Assembly (NCBI RefSeq): GCF_000517125.1
Contig: NZ_KI912157.1
Span: 92,979 to 156,978, forward strand
Direction of reading: 5' to 3'
DNA: 64,000 bases
From: Arthrobacter sp. MA-N2
GTDB taxonomy: Bacteria > Actinomycetota > Actinomycetes > Actinomycetales > Micrococcaceae
The notes beneath the pieces are model-generated. The model saw only the letters and a list, made by a program, of their open reading frames with translations, ran no database searches and was not told where the DNA came from. Both the position numbers and the translations under genes were made by a program. Position 1 is the stretch's first letter; every line of letters begins with the position of its first letter. Below are positions 16,905-24,939 of the stretch, in pieces.

Positions 16905-17822
16905 CTACCAGCCTCGTTGGGCGAGGCGGTGGGGTTCGGGGATTTCCTCGACGTTGATGCCGACCATGGCTTCGCCGAGGCCGCGGGAGACCTTGGCGAT
17001 GACGTCGGGGTCATCGAAGAAGGTGGTGGCCTTCACGACGGCGGCGGCGCGCCGGGCCGGGTTGCCGGACTTGAAGATGCCCGAACCGACGAACACGCCG
17101 TCCGCACCGAGCTGCATCATCATGGCAGCGTCGGCCGGGGTGGCGATGCCGCCGGCGGTGAACAGCACCACGGGAAGCTTGCCGGTGGCGGCGATTTCCT
17201 TGACGAGTTCGTACGGGGCCTGCAGTTCCTTGGCCGCAACGTAGAGCTCGTCCTCGGGCAGGGTGGAGAGGCGGAGGATCTCGGCGCGGATCTGGCGCAT
17301 GTGGGTGGTGGCGTTGGAGACGTCGCCGGTGCCGGCCTCGCCCTTGGAGCGGATCATGGCCGCGCCCTCGTTAATGCGGCGCAACGCCTCACCGAGGTTG
17401 GTGGCACCGCAGACGAAGGGAACGGTGAAATTCCACTTGTCGATGTGGTGGGTGTAGTCGGCCGGGGTCAGGACCTCGGACTCGTCGATGTAGTCCACCC
17501 CGAGGGACTGCAGGACCTGGGCTTCGACGAAGTGGCCGATCCGGGCCTTGGCCATGACAGGGATGGACACGGCGGCGATGATCGCATCGATCATGTCCGG
17601 GTCCGACATGCGGGACACGCCGCCCTGGGCGCGGATGTCCGCGGGAACGCGCTCGAGCGCCATCACGGCAACGGCACCAGCGTCTTCGGCGATGCGGGCT
17701 TGCCCGGCGTTGACGACGTCCATGATGACGCCGCCCTTGAGCATCTCGGCCATGCCGCGCTTAACGCGGTTGCTGCCCGTAACGCTGGCTGCGGACGAAG
17801 GTTGGAATGGCGTCTCAAACAC
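16905..17822 (-). CDS. pdxS: Pyridoxal 5'-phosphate synthase subunit PdxS
   Basis: PdxS joins ribose 5-phosphate, glyceraldehyde 3-phosphate and ammonia to make pyridoxal phosphate, taking ammonia from its glutaminase partner PdxT. The 305-residue (beta/alpha)8 protein shows [38 protein letters not shown], the [19 protein letters not shown] phosphate-binding segment and [20 protein letters not shown]. It is full length and ends [19 protein letters not shown] plus a short tail. pdxT usually lies just downstream, but the space to the IS3-type element is only about 50 bases and holds none. Since several PLP enzymes lie nearby this may be the functional copy, with pdxT elsewhere. Confidence 0.95.
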   Translation of the reverse strand: MFETPFQPSSAASVTGSNRVKRGMAEMLKGGVIMDVVNAGQARIAEDAGAVAVMALERVPADIRAQGGVSRMSDPDMIDAIIAAVSIPVMAKARIGHFVEAQVLQSLGVDYIDESEVLTPADYTHHIDKWNFTVPFVCGATNLGEALRRINEGAAMIRSKGEAGTGDVSNATTHMRQIRAEILRLSTLPEDELYVAAKELQAPYELVKEIAATGKLPVVLFTAGGIATPADAAMMMQLGADGVFVGSGIFKSGNPARRAAAVVKATTFFDDPDVIAKVSRGLGEAMVGINVEEIPEPHRLAQRGW

Positions 17823-17846
17823 GAATAATTCCTTGGCTGGTGACGG

Positions 17847-17874
17847 TCGATTCCCCTGCTGGCAGGGGAATCGA
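17847..17874. promoter_or_regulatory. Near-perfect palindrome upstream of pdxS
   Basis: TCGATTCCCCTGC and GCAGGGGAATCGA form 13-bp arms around a 2-base centre, 24 bases before the pdxS start. The tight symmetry fits a dimeric repressor or activator site better than a terminator, and no T-run follows on either strand. Confidence 0.5.
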
Positions 17875-17999
17875 GGCAGTTGAAGCTATGAAGGCGAATC
17901 CCTTGAGCGGGAGGACGTGCCTCCAGCTCGCCGACGAGTTGCGGAAGCGAGCGACTTGCGTTGCGGCGGCAATGCCAAGGGCTTGGGACTTTACTTTGG

Positions 18000-18022
18000 C
18001 ATCATATCATTACATGATGATG
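18000..18022. promoter_or_regulatory. AT-rich dyad upstream of the AroE-like gene
   Basis: CATCATATCATTACATGATG contains CATCAT and ATGATG arms about 90 bases before the start at 18105. It resembles the TCATAAT-type dyads at 20530 and 23369 and may bind the same GntR/UTRA regulator. The match is loose. Confidence 0.4.
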
Positions 18023-18104
18023 TGATTATATGTTGCTGATGTGGGCAGCTCAAACCTCGACGGGCATTCCACCCGGTTCATACGCAGACGAGAAAGGGTA
18101 AGAA

Positions 18105-19106
18105 GTGGATATCACCTATGAACATGACACTCTCCAGCCAGCGGTCCGTCCAACCTTGTATTTCATTGGGGTGACGACCGGCAGCTCTTCCATTCGCAGG
18201 GTATTTCCCCTGTGGGCTCAGGAGCTGGGGTTGAGCGGCGTTCAACTTGTCGGCATTGACATGCCGCTGCATGCATCGCCTGACACCTACAGGAATGTGG
18301 TGGCCTTTATTAAGGATGACCCCCTCAGTCTTGGCGCCCTTGTAACGACGCACAAGATTGATCTCTACAACGCTGCCGTGGATTTGTTCGATGTCGTAGA
18401 TCCCCTTGCGGCGCTGATGTCGGAGGTCAGCTGTATTTCGAAGCCGAATGGAATCCTCACCGCTCATGCGAAGGATCCTATTTCGTCAGGCTTTGCCCTG
18501 GAGGATTTTATCCCCCGCGGTTACTGGCGTGACCGTGAGGCCGACGTGTTCGTCATGGGGGCTGGTGGCTCGGCAGTTGCGATCAGTTGGTATCTGACCC
18601 GCCCGGAGAGGGGAACGGACCGGCCTCGGCGGGTCGTAATTTCGAACCGCAGCCAGCAACGATTGGCGAGTCTTCGCCGGGTGCACGACGAACTGAAGTC
18701 GGACGTCCCCCTGGAACTGGTGCATACGCCGAATCCGCAGGACAACGATGCGGTGCTGCAGAACCTCCCGGAGGGTTCTGTAATCATCAATGCCACTGGC
18801 CTGGGTAAGGACATGCCCGGATCTCCACTTACCGACCGGGCCAGGTTCCCGGAGAATGCGATTGTCTGGGACTTGAACTACCGGGGTGACCTTGTCTTTC
18901 TTGCCCAAGCGAGGTCGGCTGACGCTCAGCTAAACGTCACTGTCGTTGATGGCTGGGTCTATTTCCTTCACGGCTGGACACAGGTCATCGCGGAAGTATT
19001 CGGAATTGAGATCCCGGCCTCCGGACCTTCATTCGACCGTTTGTCCGAGTTGGCATTGTCGGGCAAAAGCGAGAGCGGCACATCGATGGCCACCGCCGGA
19101 TTGTGA
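18105..19106 (+). CDS. Shikimate dehydrogenase-like (AroE-family) oxidoreductase
   Basis: This 333-residue protein is longer than biosynthetic AroE (about 270). It has the AroE layout: an N-terminal substrate domain with LGALVTTHKIDLYNAAVD, where the catalytic lysine sits in the THK motif, and a Rossmann domain (VFVMGAGGSAVAISWYL, then VISNRSQQRLASL). Near the end, DGWVYFLHGWTQVIAEVF matches the glutamine-containing last motif. It heads a gene set with a KDPG-type aldolase and a histidine phosphatase, which suggests a catabolic NAD(P)-dependent sugar-acid or cyclitol dehydrogenase rather than the aromatic pathway. A ribosome site (AAAGGG, AAG) precedes the GTG start, GTGGATATC. The substrate is unknown. 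Confidence 0.75.
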   Translation: MDITYEHDTLQPAVRPTLYFIGVTTGSSSIRRVFPLWAQELGLSGVQLVGIDMPLHASPDTYRNVVAFIKDDPLSLGALVTTHKIDLYNAAVDLFDVVDPLAALMSEVSCISKPNGILTAHAKDPISSGFALEDFIPRGYWRDREADVFVMGAGGSAVAISWYLTRPERGTDRPRRVVISNRSQQRLASLRRVHDELKSDVPLELVHTPNPQDNDAVLQNLPEGSVIINATGLGKDMPGSPLTDRARFPENAIVWDLNYRGDLVFLAQARSADAQLNVTVVDGWVYFLHGWTQVIAEVFGIEIPASGPSFDRLSELALSGKSESGTSMATAGL

Positions 19107-19155
19107 CTCCTATTTGCGCCTTAGAATCAGACATCCACGACCGTAGGAATGAACT

Positions 19156-19791
19156 ATGACTACTCCAGTATTGACCGTCCTCAAAGAAGATAGAGTCGCA
19201 GCGGTCATCCGAGCCAAATCCGTGGATGATCCCGTGCGGCTGGTCCGTACGCTCAGCGGTGAAGGTATCCGGTGCGTCGAATTCACTTTCACTATCCCAT
19301 CAGCCGCGGAAATCATCAGGGAAGTCGCTTCCGAGGCATCCGCGGTGGTGGGCGCTGGCACGGTCCTGACCGCAGATCAGGCCCGAGAAGCGATCTCTGC
19401 GGGAGCCAAGTTTGTCGTGTCGCCTGGCCTCGTCCCCGCAGTGGCCGCCGTATGCAACGAACATGACATTCCCTTTTTTCCCGGTGCGTTGAGCCCGACC
19501 GAGGTCTACAACGCCCATTCGATGGGAGCCGCGGCAATAAAGATATTTCCCGCGAATACCGCGGGCCCCAGGTACCTGCGCGACCTCTTGGGACCGTTTC
19601 CCCACCTTGCCTTGGTGCCATCGGGGGGGGTGACGCCAGGAAATGCTCTTGCATTTCTCCAAGCCGGTGCGGTGGCCGTCTTCGCCGGGTCAGATCTGGT
19701 GCCGGGCCTGTCCGCCGAGCAGGGCGCATATGAACTCGTCAGGTCAGGGGCGAAACGGTTTCGTGACGCCCTATCCACTCAGGTGGGATAG
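19156..19791 (+). CDS. eda: 2-keto-3-deoxy-6-phosphogluconate aldolase-type class I aldolase
   Basis: This 211-residue KDPG/KHG-type aldolase cleaves a 2-keto-3-deoxy-6-phospho sugar acid to pyruvate and a phosphorylated aldehyde. The active glutamate lies in GIRCVEFTFTIPSA, the pyruvate pocket in GAGTVLTADQAREAI, and the Schiff-base lysine in GAAAIKIFPANTAGPRYL; the phosphate loop is VPSGGVTPGNALAF. The length is normal. It lies 50 bases after the AroE-like gene and a few bases before the histidine phosphatase gene, so the three are probably cotranscribed. A second, divergent aldolase of this family lies at 54853. KDPG itself as substrate is not established. Confidence 0.88.
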   Translation: MTTPVLTVLKEDRVAAVIRAKSVDDPVRLVRTLSGEGIRCVEFTFTIPSAAEIIREVASEASAVVGAGTVLTADQAREAISAGAKFVVSPGLVPAVAAVCNEHDIPFFPGALSPTEVYNAHSMGAAAIKIFPANTAGPRYLRDLLGPFPHLALVPSGGVTPGNALAFLQAGAVAVFAGSDLVPGLSAEQGAYELVRSGAKRFRDALSTQVG

Positions 19792-19795
19792 GGAG

Positions 19796-20416
19796 GTGCG
19801 ACTCATAATGGTTCGGCACGGGCTCCCGCTGCGTGTCGAGGGGCCAACCGAAACGGTTCCGACTGCGGCAGCGGACCCCGGTCTGGCAGCCGACGGCGTC
19901 CGTCAAGCCCAACAGGTGGCTGACTTTTTGGGTGCGGAACGGATCGATGAGATCTATTCCTCGCCCTTGCTGCGTGCAGTGGAGACGGCATCACCGTTGG
20001 CAAACCGGCTTAGTATCACAGCGACCCTCGTCCAGGAGATTGCTGAATGGGACTCGGCCGGCCCCGCGTATGTGCCGGTTGAAGAACTCAAAAAGGCGAA
20101 CGACCCCCGATGGCAGGCGCTCCGGCAGGGACATTTTTATGACCCTGAAATCGATCTCACCGCGTTCCGAACTCAAGTTGTCGGGGCCGTAGAGTCGATC
20201 ATCCGTAAACATCCAGGTGGTACTGCCGTGTTGTTTACCCACGCGGGCGTCATTAATGCATATACCGGCCATGTTTTGGGCCAAGACAAAGCCTTTTGGC
20301 TTGCCCTTCCCTATTCTCCGGCATATGGATCAATCACCCGGGTGATCGCTGACCAAAGGGCTGCTCGCAGCCTCATTTCGGTGAACGAAACGGGCCATGT
20401 GCGGGACCTTCTCTAG
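19796..20416 (+). CDS. Histidine phosphatase family protein
   Basis: This protein of about 206 residues begins RLIMVRHG, the standard N-terminal strand and RHG motif with the catalytic histidine. The second histidine is in TAVLFTHAGVINAYTGHVLG. EIYSSPLLRAVETASPLA is the usual SSP-RxxxTA segment. The GTG at 19796 keeps the first strand; an ATG at 19808 has a better-spaced GGGAGGTG but would remove it. It follows the aldolase gene by five bases. It may dephosphorylate a phospho-sugar intermediate of the pathway; phosphoglycerate mutase activity is less likely given the context. Confidence 0.82.
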   Translation: MRLIMVRHGLPLRVEGPTETVPTAAADPGLAADGVRQAQQVADFLGAERIDEIYSSPLLRAVETASPLANRLSITATLVQEIAEWDSAGPAYVPVEELKKANDPRWQALRQGHFYDPEIDLTAFRTQVVGAVESIIRKHPGGTAVLFTHAGVINAYTGHVLGQDKAFWLALPYSPAYGSITRVIADQRAARSLISVNETGHVRDLL

Positions 20417-20502
20417 GGCGGCGGAATGATCGACCGTGAGGGCCGCCCAGGCTCTCGATGACAACCGGTAAAGCCGCTCGGTAGCCGCAAGCTATTTTAG
20501 AC

Positions 20503-20530
20503 ACGTGATGACCTTGACAGGTCATCACGT
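20503..20530. promoter_or_regulatory. Strong 11-bp dyad upstream of yhfT
   Basis: ACGTGATGACC and GGTCATCACGT are perfect inverted arms with a 6-base centre (TTGACA). TTGACA also looks like a -35 box, so a regulator binding this dyad would cover the promoter. It directly adjoins the AT-rich dyad at 20530. Confidence 0.55.
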
Positions 20531-20546
20531 CATAATAATATGATGA
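20530..20546. promoter_or_regulatory. AT-rich dyad, candidate GntR/UTRA operator (yhfT leader)
   Basis: TCATAATAATATGATGA is a 17-bp imperfect palindrome, close to TCATAATATGATTATGA at 23369-23385. Both lie at promoters of genes in the same cluster. GATAATAAT-like bases here may also serve as the -10 box for the TTGACA at 20514. Confidence 0.5.
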
Positions 20547-20583
20547 CAAAGTTGGATGCTCGCGGACGAAATTTCTCCCCGAC

Positions 20584-20606
20584 CCACGGCGGTCGCCGTG
20601 GCTTTT
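20584..20606 (+). terminator. Hairpin with T-run in the yhfT leader
   Basis: CCACGGCG and CGCCGTGG form an 8-bp stem with a 2-base loop, followed by CTTTTG. It lies downstream of the dyads at 20503-20546 and about 285 bases before yhfT. It could end the upstream transcript or act as an attenuator in the leader. From 20607 to 20889 I see no gene or further clear structure. Confidence 0.5.
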
Positions 20607-20889
20607 GTATTAGTGGCTGGGGCAAGCGCTTCGTCACTCCGAGATGGAGCAATATGAAAAAGCGAAGGACATAGACCAATTCTGTTGAGCGCAGCTCTGG
20701 TCACAGTGGGTTCAACAATTGCGCCCGCAGTGCACCTGTGGGCTCTGCTGGAGCCAATGCGAATACGGCGAACCGGGAACGCAGCTTAACACAAACGGCG
20801 GAAGCCACAGGTAGAGCCGCAATCCGCTGGTTCTTGTACACACACTCTTCACCCTTTGGAGCGCCCCAATGTTCGGTTCGGAAGTAACT

Positions 20890-22251
20890 ATGCCCGTCCC
20901 TCTGTTGCCACAAGCCATTCTTTTCGCCGCGATGGGAGGGCTATCCGCAGTTCTTGCGAACCGCGGGGTGGCAATATTCCATGACGGGCTCCGACCGATC
21001 TTGCCCTCCTATAAGGCCGGCAACGTGGACACCAAATCCATCCGACGCACGTCGTTTACGCTGGGGCTCGGGTTCCTCTGGGCGTTCGGTTTGCCGTTCT
21101 CGCTCGGCCATGCCATTCCCATGCTCTACCTGATCTTCATTGCAACCGACTACATCGGCGTTGCAATGCGGACGACTCACGATGAGGCCTGGTACAAATC
21201 TCGGCGTGGGCTTTTCGGGGTGCTGTCCTCATTCGTTCTGGGAGCAGCATGGAGCGCGGCTGTTGCCCTCGTTCTTCGGTTGGCTTCGGACCTCATGGCT
21301 GCCGCACCTATTGAGATGGCAAGAACTGTTCAGCTCATCACCCAACCGGCCCTCGAAGCATTCTTCCTGTTTGCCGTTCTCACAGTTTTTTACCACTACG
21401 GACTCAAGCAGGGGTTCTGCTCAGCCATTGTGGCCACAGCCGTGTGGGCCGCCGCCGCGACGCTCGGGCTGCCGTATCCACCGGCCTGGGCCTTCGGGGC
21501 GGGGCTCGTTTATCTCGTGGTTCTAGTCGTGCGCGAAGCGCGTCGGCCAGGAAATGAATTCGGCGATGTGCCGCCGGAATGGCTCACGGATGAGGCCGGT
21601 TCGGGTTCGGTCCAAAACGCCCCTGATGAAGACGACTTCTTCAGAAAAAATACCGGACGCATCAAACGAAACCTGCCGCTGATCATTGTCATCCATGCGC
21701 TGGCAGGGGCGGCATATAATCTCGGGTACATGGCCAGCGACCCGATTTCGGCCTCACTATATCTTCACGGAATGGCAATCCCCGCCGCCCTGGCAGCGGC
21801 CGCCTGGTTCCTGGCCTTCGTCCCAATGAAGTATACGACCGCCGTCATGACCGGCGTGTGGATCCTTACAGGAACCTCCCTGGAACCATCCATCGCCATG
21901 CTGATGCCGAACCCGTGGGTTGCTGCCGGCGCCGTGGCCGTCTTCCGTGTCATCGAAGTGTTCAGCCTCCTGTGGTTCTTCAAGAACCTGGACCGCTTCA
22001 CCGTTGTTCGGGAAATTGCGGACACCATGCGAACCGCGATCTTCCACGTTATGGAAATCGCATTCCTGGCGGGCGGGGCCATGGCCGCAGCAGCATTTGC
22101 CGGCGGCTGGGGAGTGGCGGCCGTCGTTGGCGCCTGGTTCATCAACCAGCGGTCCAATGCACCGGTGATGCCGATGGCCCTGGGCGCGGTGACAGCCATT
22201 GGCGTGGGCATCATTGCCAATCTGCTAGCCCTCGTGGGCGTTTCCCTCTGA
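20890..22251 (+). CDS. yhfT: YhfT-family membrane protein, putative transporter
   Basis: This protein of about 453 residues has roughly 10-12 hydrophobic segments. AVLANRGVAIFHDGLRPILP near the N-terminus matches the AHRSAAVFHDGIRPILP segment of E. coli YhfT as I recall it, and the C-terminal half (IADTMRTAIFHVMEIAFLAG) fits too. The ATG at 20890 has GGAAG upstream; an ATG at 20869 is also possible. YhfT proteins are thought to be transporters but their substrate is not known. Here the gene is convergent with php and near yhfU, HPr and enzyme I. It may be the membrane component of that system. Confidence 0.85.
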   Translation: MPVPLLPQAILFAAMGGLSAVLANRGVAIFHDGLRPILPSYKAGNVDTKSIRRTSFTLGLGFLWAFGLPFSLGHAIPMLYLIFIATDYIGVAMRTTHDEAWYKSRRGLFGVLSSFVLGAAWSAAVALVLRLASDLMAAAPIEMARTVQLITQPALEAFFLFAVLTVFYHYGLKQGFCSAIVATAVWAAAATLGLPYPPAWAFGAGLVYLVVLVVREARRPGNEFGDVPPEWLTDEAGSGSVQNAPDEDDFFRKNTGRIKRNLPLIIVIHALAGAAYNLGYMASDPISASLYLHGMAIPAALAAAAWFLAFVPMKYTTAVMTGVWILTGTSLEPSIAMLMPNPWVAAGAVAVFRVIEVFSLLWFFKNLDRFTVVREIADTMRTAIFHVMEIAFLAGGAMAAAAFAGGWGVAAVVGAWFINQRSNAPVMPMALGAVTAIGVGIIANLLALVGVSL

Positions 22252-22338
22252 CGACCACACCCAGTCAGGGGCGACACATATCCGGAGCTGCGACAGCGGC
22301 TTCCAGGAGCACCTTTCAGTGAGTGCTTCTCCTTCACT

Positions 22339-22376
22339 TGACCCGACTGCCTCCGCCGGCACAGGCAGTCGGGTCA
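22339..22376. terminator. Bidirectional terminator between yhfT and php
   Basis: TGACCCGACTGCC and GGCAGTCGGGTCA form a perfect 13-bp stem with a 12-base loop. It lies between the convergent stops of yhfT (22251) and the phosphotriesterase gene (22386), so it can serve both strands. Confidence 0.75.
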
Positions 22377-22385
22377 TTCCCCGAT

Positions 22386-23321
22386 TCAGGACCAGGTAAG
22401 GAGTTTGGCGGGGTTCGAGACCAGGGTCGTAATTGCGTCCTGTCCAAGGCCGGCTCGTCGAAGCCACGGAACCAGACGGTGGGGGATATGGGTGTATCCC
22501 GGGCCTCCGCCCCAGGAGACCAAAGCGCTTCGCCGAGCCAGGTCGCCTGAGAGACAAACCCTGTCGCCAAATCCGAGTTCCACGAGCCGCACAATGAAGT
22601 CGATCCGCCGGCTGTCCGGTTCGTACCAGTCCTTGGACGTCTGGTCGTAGCCGAGACGGAAGCCTTCCTCGGCAAGGCGGCGCTGTTCCTCAAAATCGAG
22701 GGACCTGTCCAAATGACCGATGCAGACACGTTCCGGGTCGGCCCCCGCATCCAATAATATGCGGGCCTGCGCCGTCGCCATGGTGCCGGCCGTGGTATGC
22801 GTCGTGATGGGTGCCCCAGTCAGCTTCTGAGCGGCCGCAGCGGCACGGAGCACCCGCTCCTCCGTCTCCGTGATTTCACCCCTGGAGCTCCCGGCCTTTA
22901 TGACGCCGGCCCTGACTCCGCTGGTTCCAATACCCATGGTCAGTTCCTCCACCATCTCCTGAACAAGGCACTCCCGCGACATGGAGTCCACGTCGAGCAC
23001 GCCGGCCCAGAAATAGGGCGTGACGTGACCCGTGGTGGCAACGATATGGATATTGCTCCGGACAGCAATGCGCCCGAGTGCTTCGGCATCCCGGCCGTAC
23101 TCTTTCGTTGTGAGTTCGACAAGGGCCCCGCCGCCGGCCTGGTGGAACCTCGCCAATTCCGCCACCGCAAGGTCTTCATCGTCGAGTAGCAGGTCCTCGC
23201 TGCCCTGATCCTCGTGAAGGAGACGGTCGGCTGGGCGGGTGATGAGATGCTCATGGCCCAGAGTCAAGCCCAGTTCCTCCGGTTTCACGTCACCCAGTAC
23301 CGTTCGTACAAAATCACTCAT
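22386..23321 (-). CDS. php: Phosphotriesterase homology protein (YhfV/Php)
   Basis: This 311-residue metal-dependent hydrolase of the amidohydrolase superfamily has the first metal pair in LTLGHEHLITRP (HxH). Further ligands are in GVIKAGSS (lysine), PITTHTTAG (His), VCIGHLDRS (His) and CLSGDLARR (Asp). The ATG at 23321 has GGAAGG upstream; the open frame extends further but without a good start. In E. coli yhfV lies between yhfU and yhfW; here it is separate and convergent with yhfT. Phosphotriesterase-family members close to Php are often lactonases or hydrolases of natural phosphoesters. The AT-rich dyad at 23369 lies about 48 bases upstream. Confidence 0.88.
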   Translation of the reverse strand: MSDFVRTVLGDVKPEELGLTLGHEHLITRPADRLLHEDQGSEDLLLDDEDLAVAELARFHQAGGGALVELTTKEYGRDAEALGRIAVRSNIHIVATTGHVTPYFWAGVLDVDSMSRECLVQEMVEELTMGIGTSGVRAGVIKAGSSRGEITETEERVLRAAAAAQKLTGAPITTHTTAGTMATAQARILLDAGADPERVCIGHLDRSLDFEEQRRLAEEGFRLGYDQTSKDWYEPDSRRIDFIVRLVELGFGDRVCLSGDLARRSALVSWGGGPGYTHIPHRLVPWLRRAGLGQDAITTLVSNPAKLLTWS

Positions 23322-23368
23322 CGCTACACCTTCCCATTGAAGAATTCCTTGACCCGCAACAGGACTCA

Positions 23369-23385
23369 TCATAATATGATTATGA
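23369..23385. promoter_or_regulatory. Perfect AT-rich dyad upstream of php
   Basis: TCATAAT and ATTATGA are 7-bp arms around ATG, 48 bases before the php start. It is the cleanest copy of the dyad also seen at 20530-20546 and, loosely, at 18000. The GntR/UTRA gene lies 267 bases away on the same strand. The stretch between them has no gene that I can support. Confidence 0.55.
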
Positions 23386-23652
23386 CTAGGAGGATCAATG
23401 TTGATATCAACGGCACCGCCGCACGTCGCCGCATCACAGCGGTCTCTCCCGGAGGCGGTCAAAGGACCCGCAGGCCCGCCTCATGGAAGCCGCCGTCCCG
23501 CAGGCGTTGGGGCGGGCCGCCAGTTGCGGGCGCCGCTAGGGGGCCGCAGCGGCGCAGCTGGTGGATCTCTGAGGTTCCGCGGTGGTCCGACTGCAAGGCA
23601 GGCATCTTCGCGTGGCGCCGGCCCAAATCCGCCGGTAGAAGTGGCGGGGCAG

Positions 23653-24411
23653 CTACCGACGAACTACGTCAATTTCCAGTCGGGTCCGGTCGGCTCGATG
23701 CCATGCACGAAAATACTCGACAGGGGTGCCGCCTGCGTCTCGTCCGATCGATTCGATATAGAGCGCCGGGGTCCCTGCCTTGACTTCGAGAATGCCCGGC
23801 AGCACGCCGCTGGTCGTCACCACTTCAAGGGAGCGTCTGCCGGACTCAATGCGCAGGCCCCAGTCTTCTTCAAGAGTTCGGTACAGCGAATTAGTGGAAA
23901 GGTCGGCAGCAATCAGGTCGTCGACCATGTTGGCATCCGCGCTGTTGATGTAGGACTTTGTAAAGGCGATCAGATCTTCATTGACGTAGCGAAGGCGGGT
24001 GATTTCCACGCATTTCGACCCGGGGTCAATTTCCAGTGCCTCGGCAACGGTGTTTTCCGCGCCGACAAGCTTGCAGCTGATGACCTTGCTTTGTACGGAG
24101 TGGCCGCGGAGGCTCAGATCTTCAAAAAAGCCTACGGTGCTCTGCATGAACTGTTCCCTGACCTTCGGACGGGAAATGAAGGTGCCCTTGCCCTGTTGGC
24201 GAACCAGTATGCCCTCGTTAACGAGCTCGCCGATGGCCTGGCGGACCACGGTACGGGAGACCTCGTAGCGTTCACACATGTCACCTTCCGAAGTGAGCAT
24301 GTCGCCGGGCTGCATGTCTCCCGACTCGATTTCCTTCAGAATCAGAAGCTTGACCTGCTCGTAGTAGGGGATCCGCACATTACGGCGGACGGAGGGCGTA
24401 GGCCGGGACAT
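23653..24411 (-). CDS. GntR-family regulator with UTRA ligand-binding domain
   Basis: This 252-residue regulator has an N-terminal winged helix (PYYEQVKLLILKEIESGDMQ, then EGDMCERYEVSRTVVRQAIG) and a C-terminal UTRA domain. The latter includes KCVEITRLRYVNEDLIAFTK and PALYIESIGRDAGGTPVEYF. The HutC/UTRA group usually senses phosphorylated sugars or small acids. I chose the ATG at 24411 because GGGAG precedes it. It is divergent from yhfU, and its own promoter shares a sequence with the divergent promoter at 34660. In E. coli the neighbouring frl genes are controlled by a regulator of this class (FrlR) and yhfZ is also GntR-like. It is the best candidate for local control. Confidence 0.9.
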   Translation of the reverse strand: MSRPTPSVRRNVRIPYYEQVKLLILKEIESGDMQPGDMLTSEGDMCERYEVSRTVVRQAIGELVNEGILVRQQGKGTFISRPKVREQFMQSTVGFFEDLSLRGHSVQSKVISCKLVGAENTVAEALEIDPGSKCVEITRLRYVNEDLIAFTKSYINSADANMVDDLIAADLSTNSLYRTLEEDWGLRIESGRRSLEVVTTSGVLPGILEVKAGTPALYIESIGRDAGGTPVEYFRAWHRADRTRLEIDVVRR

Positions 24412-24460
24412 TATGACTCCCACTCTCTTCTCAATTGAGCGTCACACGTGTAATAACAAC

Positions 24461-24473
24461 GTAACAACATTAT
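24461..24473. promoter_or_regulatory. Candidate operator between the GntR gene and yhfU
   Basis: GTAACAACATTAT occurs here and, with one change, as GTAACATCATTAT at 34660-34672 in the other divergent promoter of the cluster. Both lie in AT-rich intergenic DNA within a GC-rich region. A common regulator is inferred. Confidence 0.5.
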
Positions 24474-24537
24474 AAAGCATGCCAGCTTGGAGCTGTCGGA
24501 AACCCCGACGCGTGCAGCGATAACAAAGGAGTTTCTC

Positions 24538-24939
24538 GTGATAGAAAATCGAGCGGTTCGGATTGTCCTTGCCGGAGTAGATGCCAAGATCATGGCCAAG
24601 ATGGCCCAGGACGCCGGGGGTGACCGGGTGCAGGCTGTCGCAATGGGGGACATGCAAGGAGCAAGACTGGTGAAGAGCGGTCAAGCCGACTACTACCTGG
24701 GCACGTGCTGGTCCGGCGGCGGCGGCGCGCTGGCCGCCGCGACGGCGACGCTCGGTGCCAATCTGGTGGGCATCGCAGGTACTCCGGGCATGCCCGTTAC
24801 CGAAAAGCATGTCGCCGAACTTGTGGGCGAAGGCCGGAGGGCTTTCGGGTTTGCCTATGAGCAGTCGGGTGTCGCAATTCCGATGCTGGTCAGGGAGATC
24901 CTGGCCCACCGGTCCCGCACCGCCGGCGCACCATCATGA
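24538..24939 (+). CDS. yhfU: YhfU-family protein (DUF2620)
   Basis: This small cytoplasmic protein of 133 residues starts from the GTG at 24538, preceded by AAAGGAG. The hallmark is ADYYLGTCWSGGGGALAAAT, with a cysteine just before a glycine-rich loop, after AVRIVLAGVDAKIMAKMAQD. E. coli YhfU is about 117 residues. The function is not known. The fold-like arrangement of a small Rossmann-type protein with a conserved Cys near a Gly loop recalls PTS IIB domains, but that is only an impression. Its stop overlaps the PRD gene start (ATGA at 24936), and yhfW follows. Confidence 0.85.
   Translation: MIENRAVRIVLAGVDAKIMAKMAQDAGGDRVQAVAMGDMQGARLVKSGQADYYLGTCWSGGGGALAAATATLGANLVGIAGTPGMPVTEKHVAELVGEGRRAFGFAYEQSGVAIPMLVREILAHRSRTAGAPS

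Noticed and set aside
16917-17828. Long plus-strand open frame of 303 codons opposite pdxS
   Set aside because: It is the mirror of a well-conserved gene in GC-rich DNA, is Gly/Asp/Val-rich and matches no family.
18105-19106. Biosynthetic shikimate dehydrogenase (aroE)
   Set aside because: The protein is some 60 residues too long, and its neighbours are sugar-catabolic, so a housekeeping role was not assigned.
23398-24438. 346-codon plus-strand frame over the GntR gene
   Set aside because: The minus strand carries a complete GntR/UTRA protein; the plus frame lacks domain motifs.
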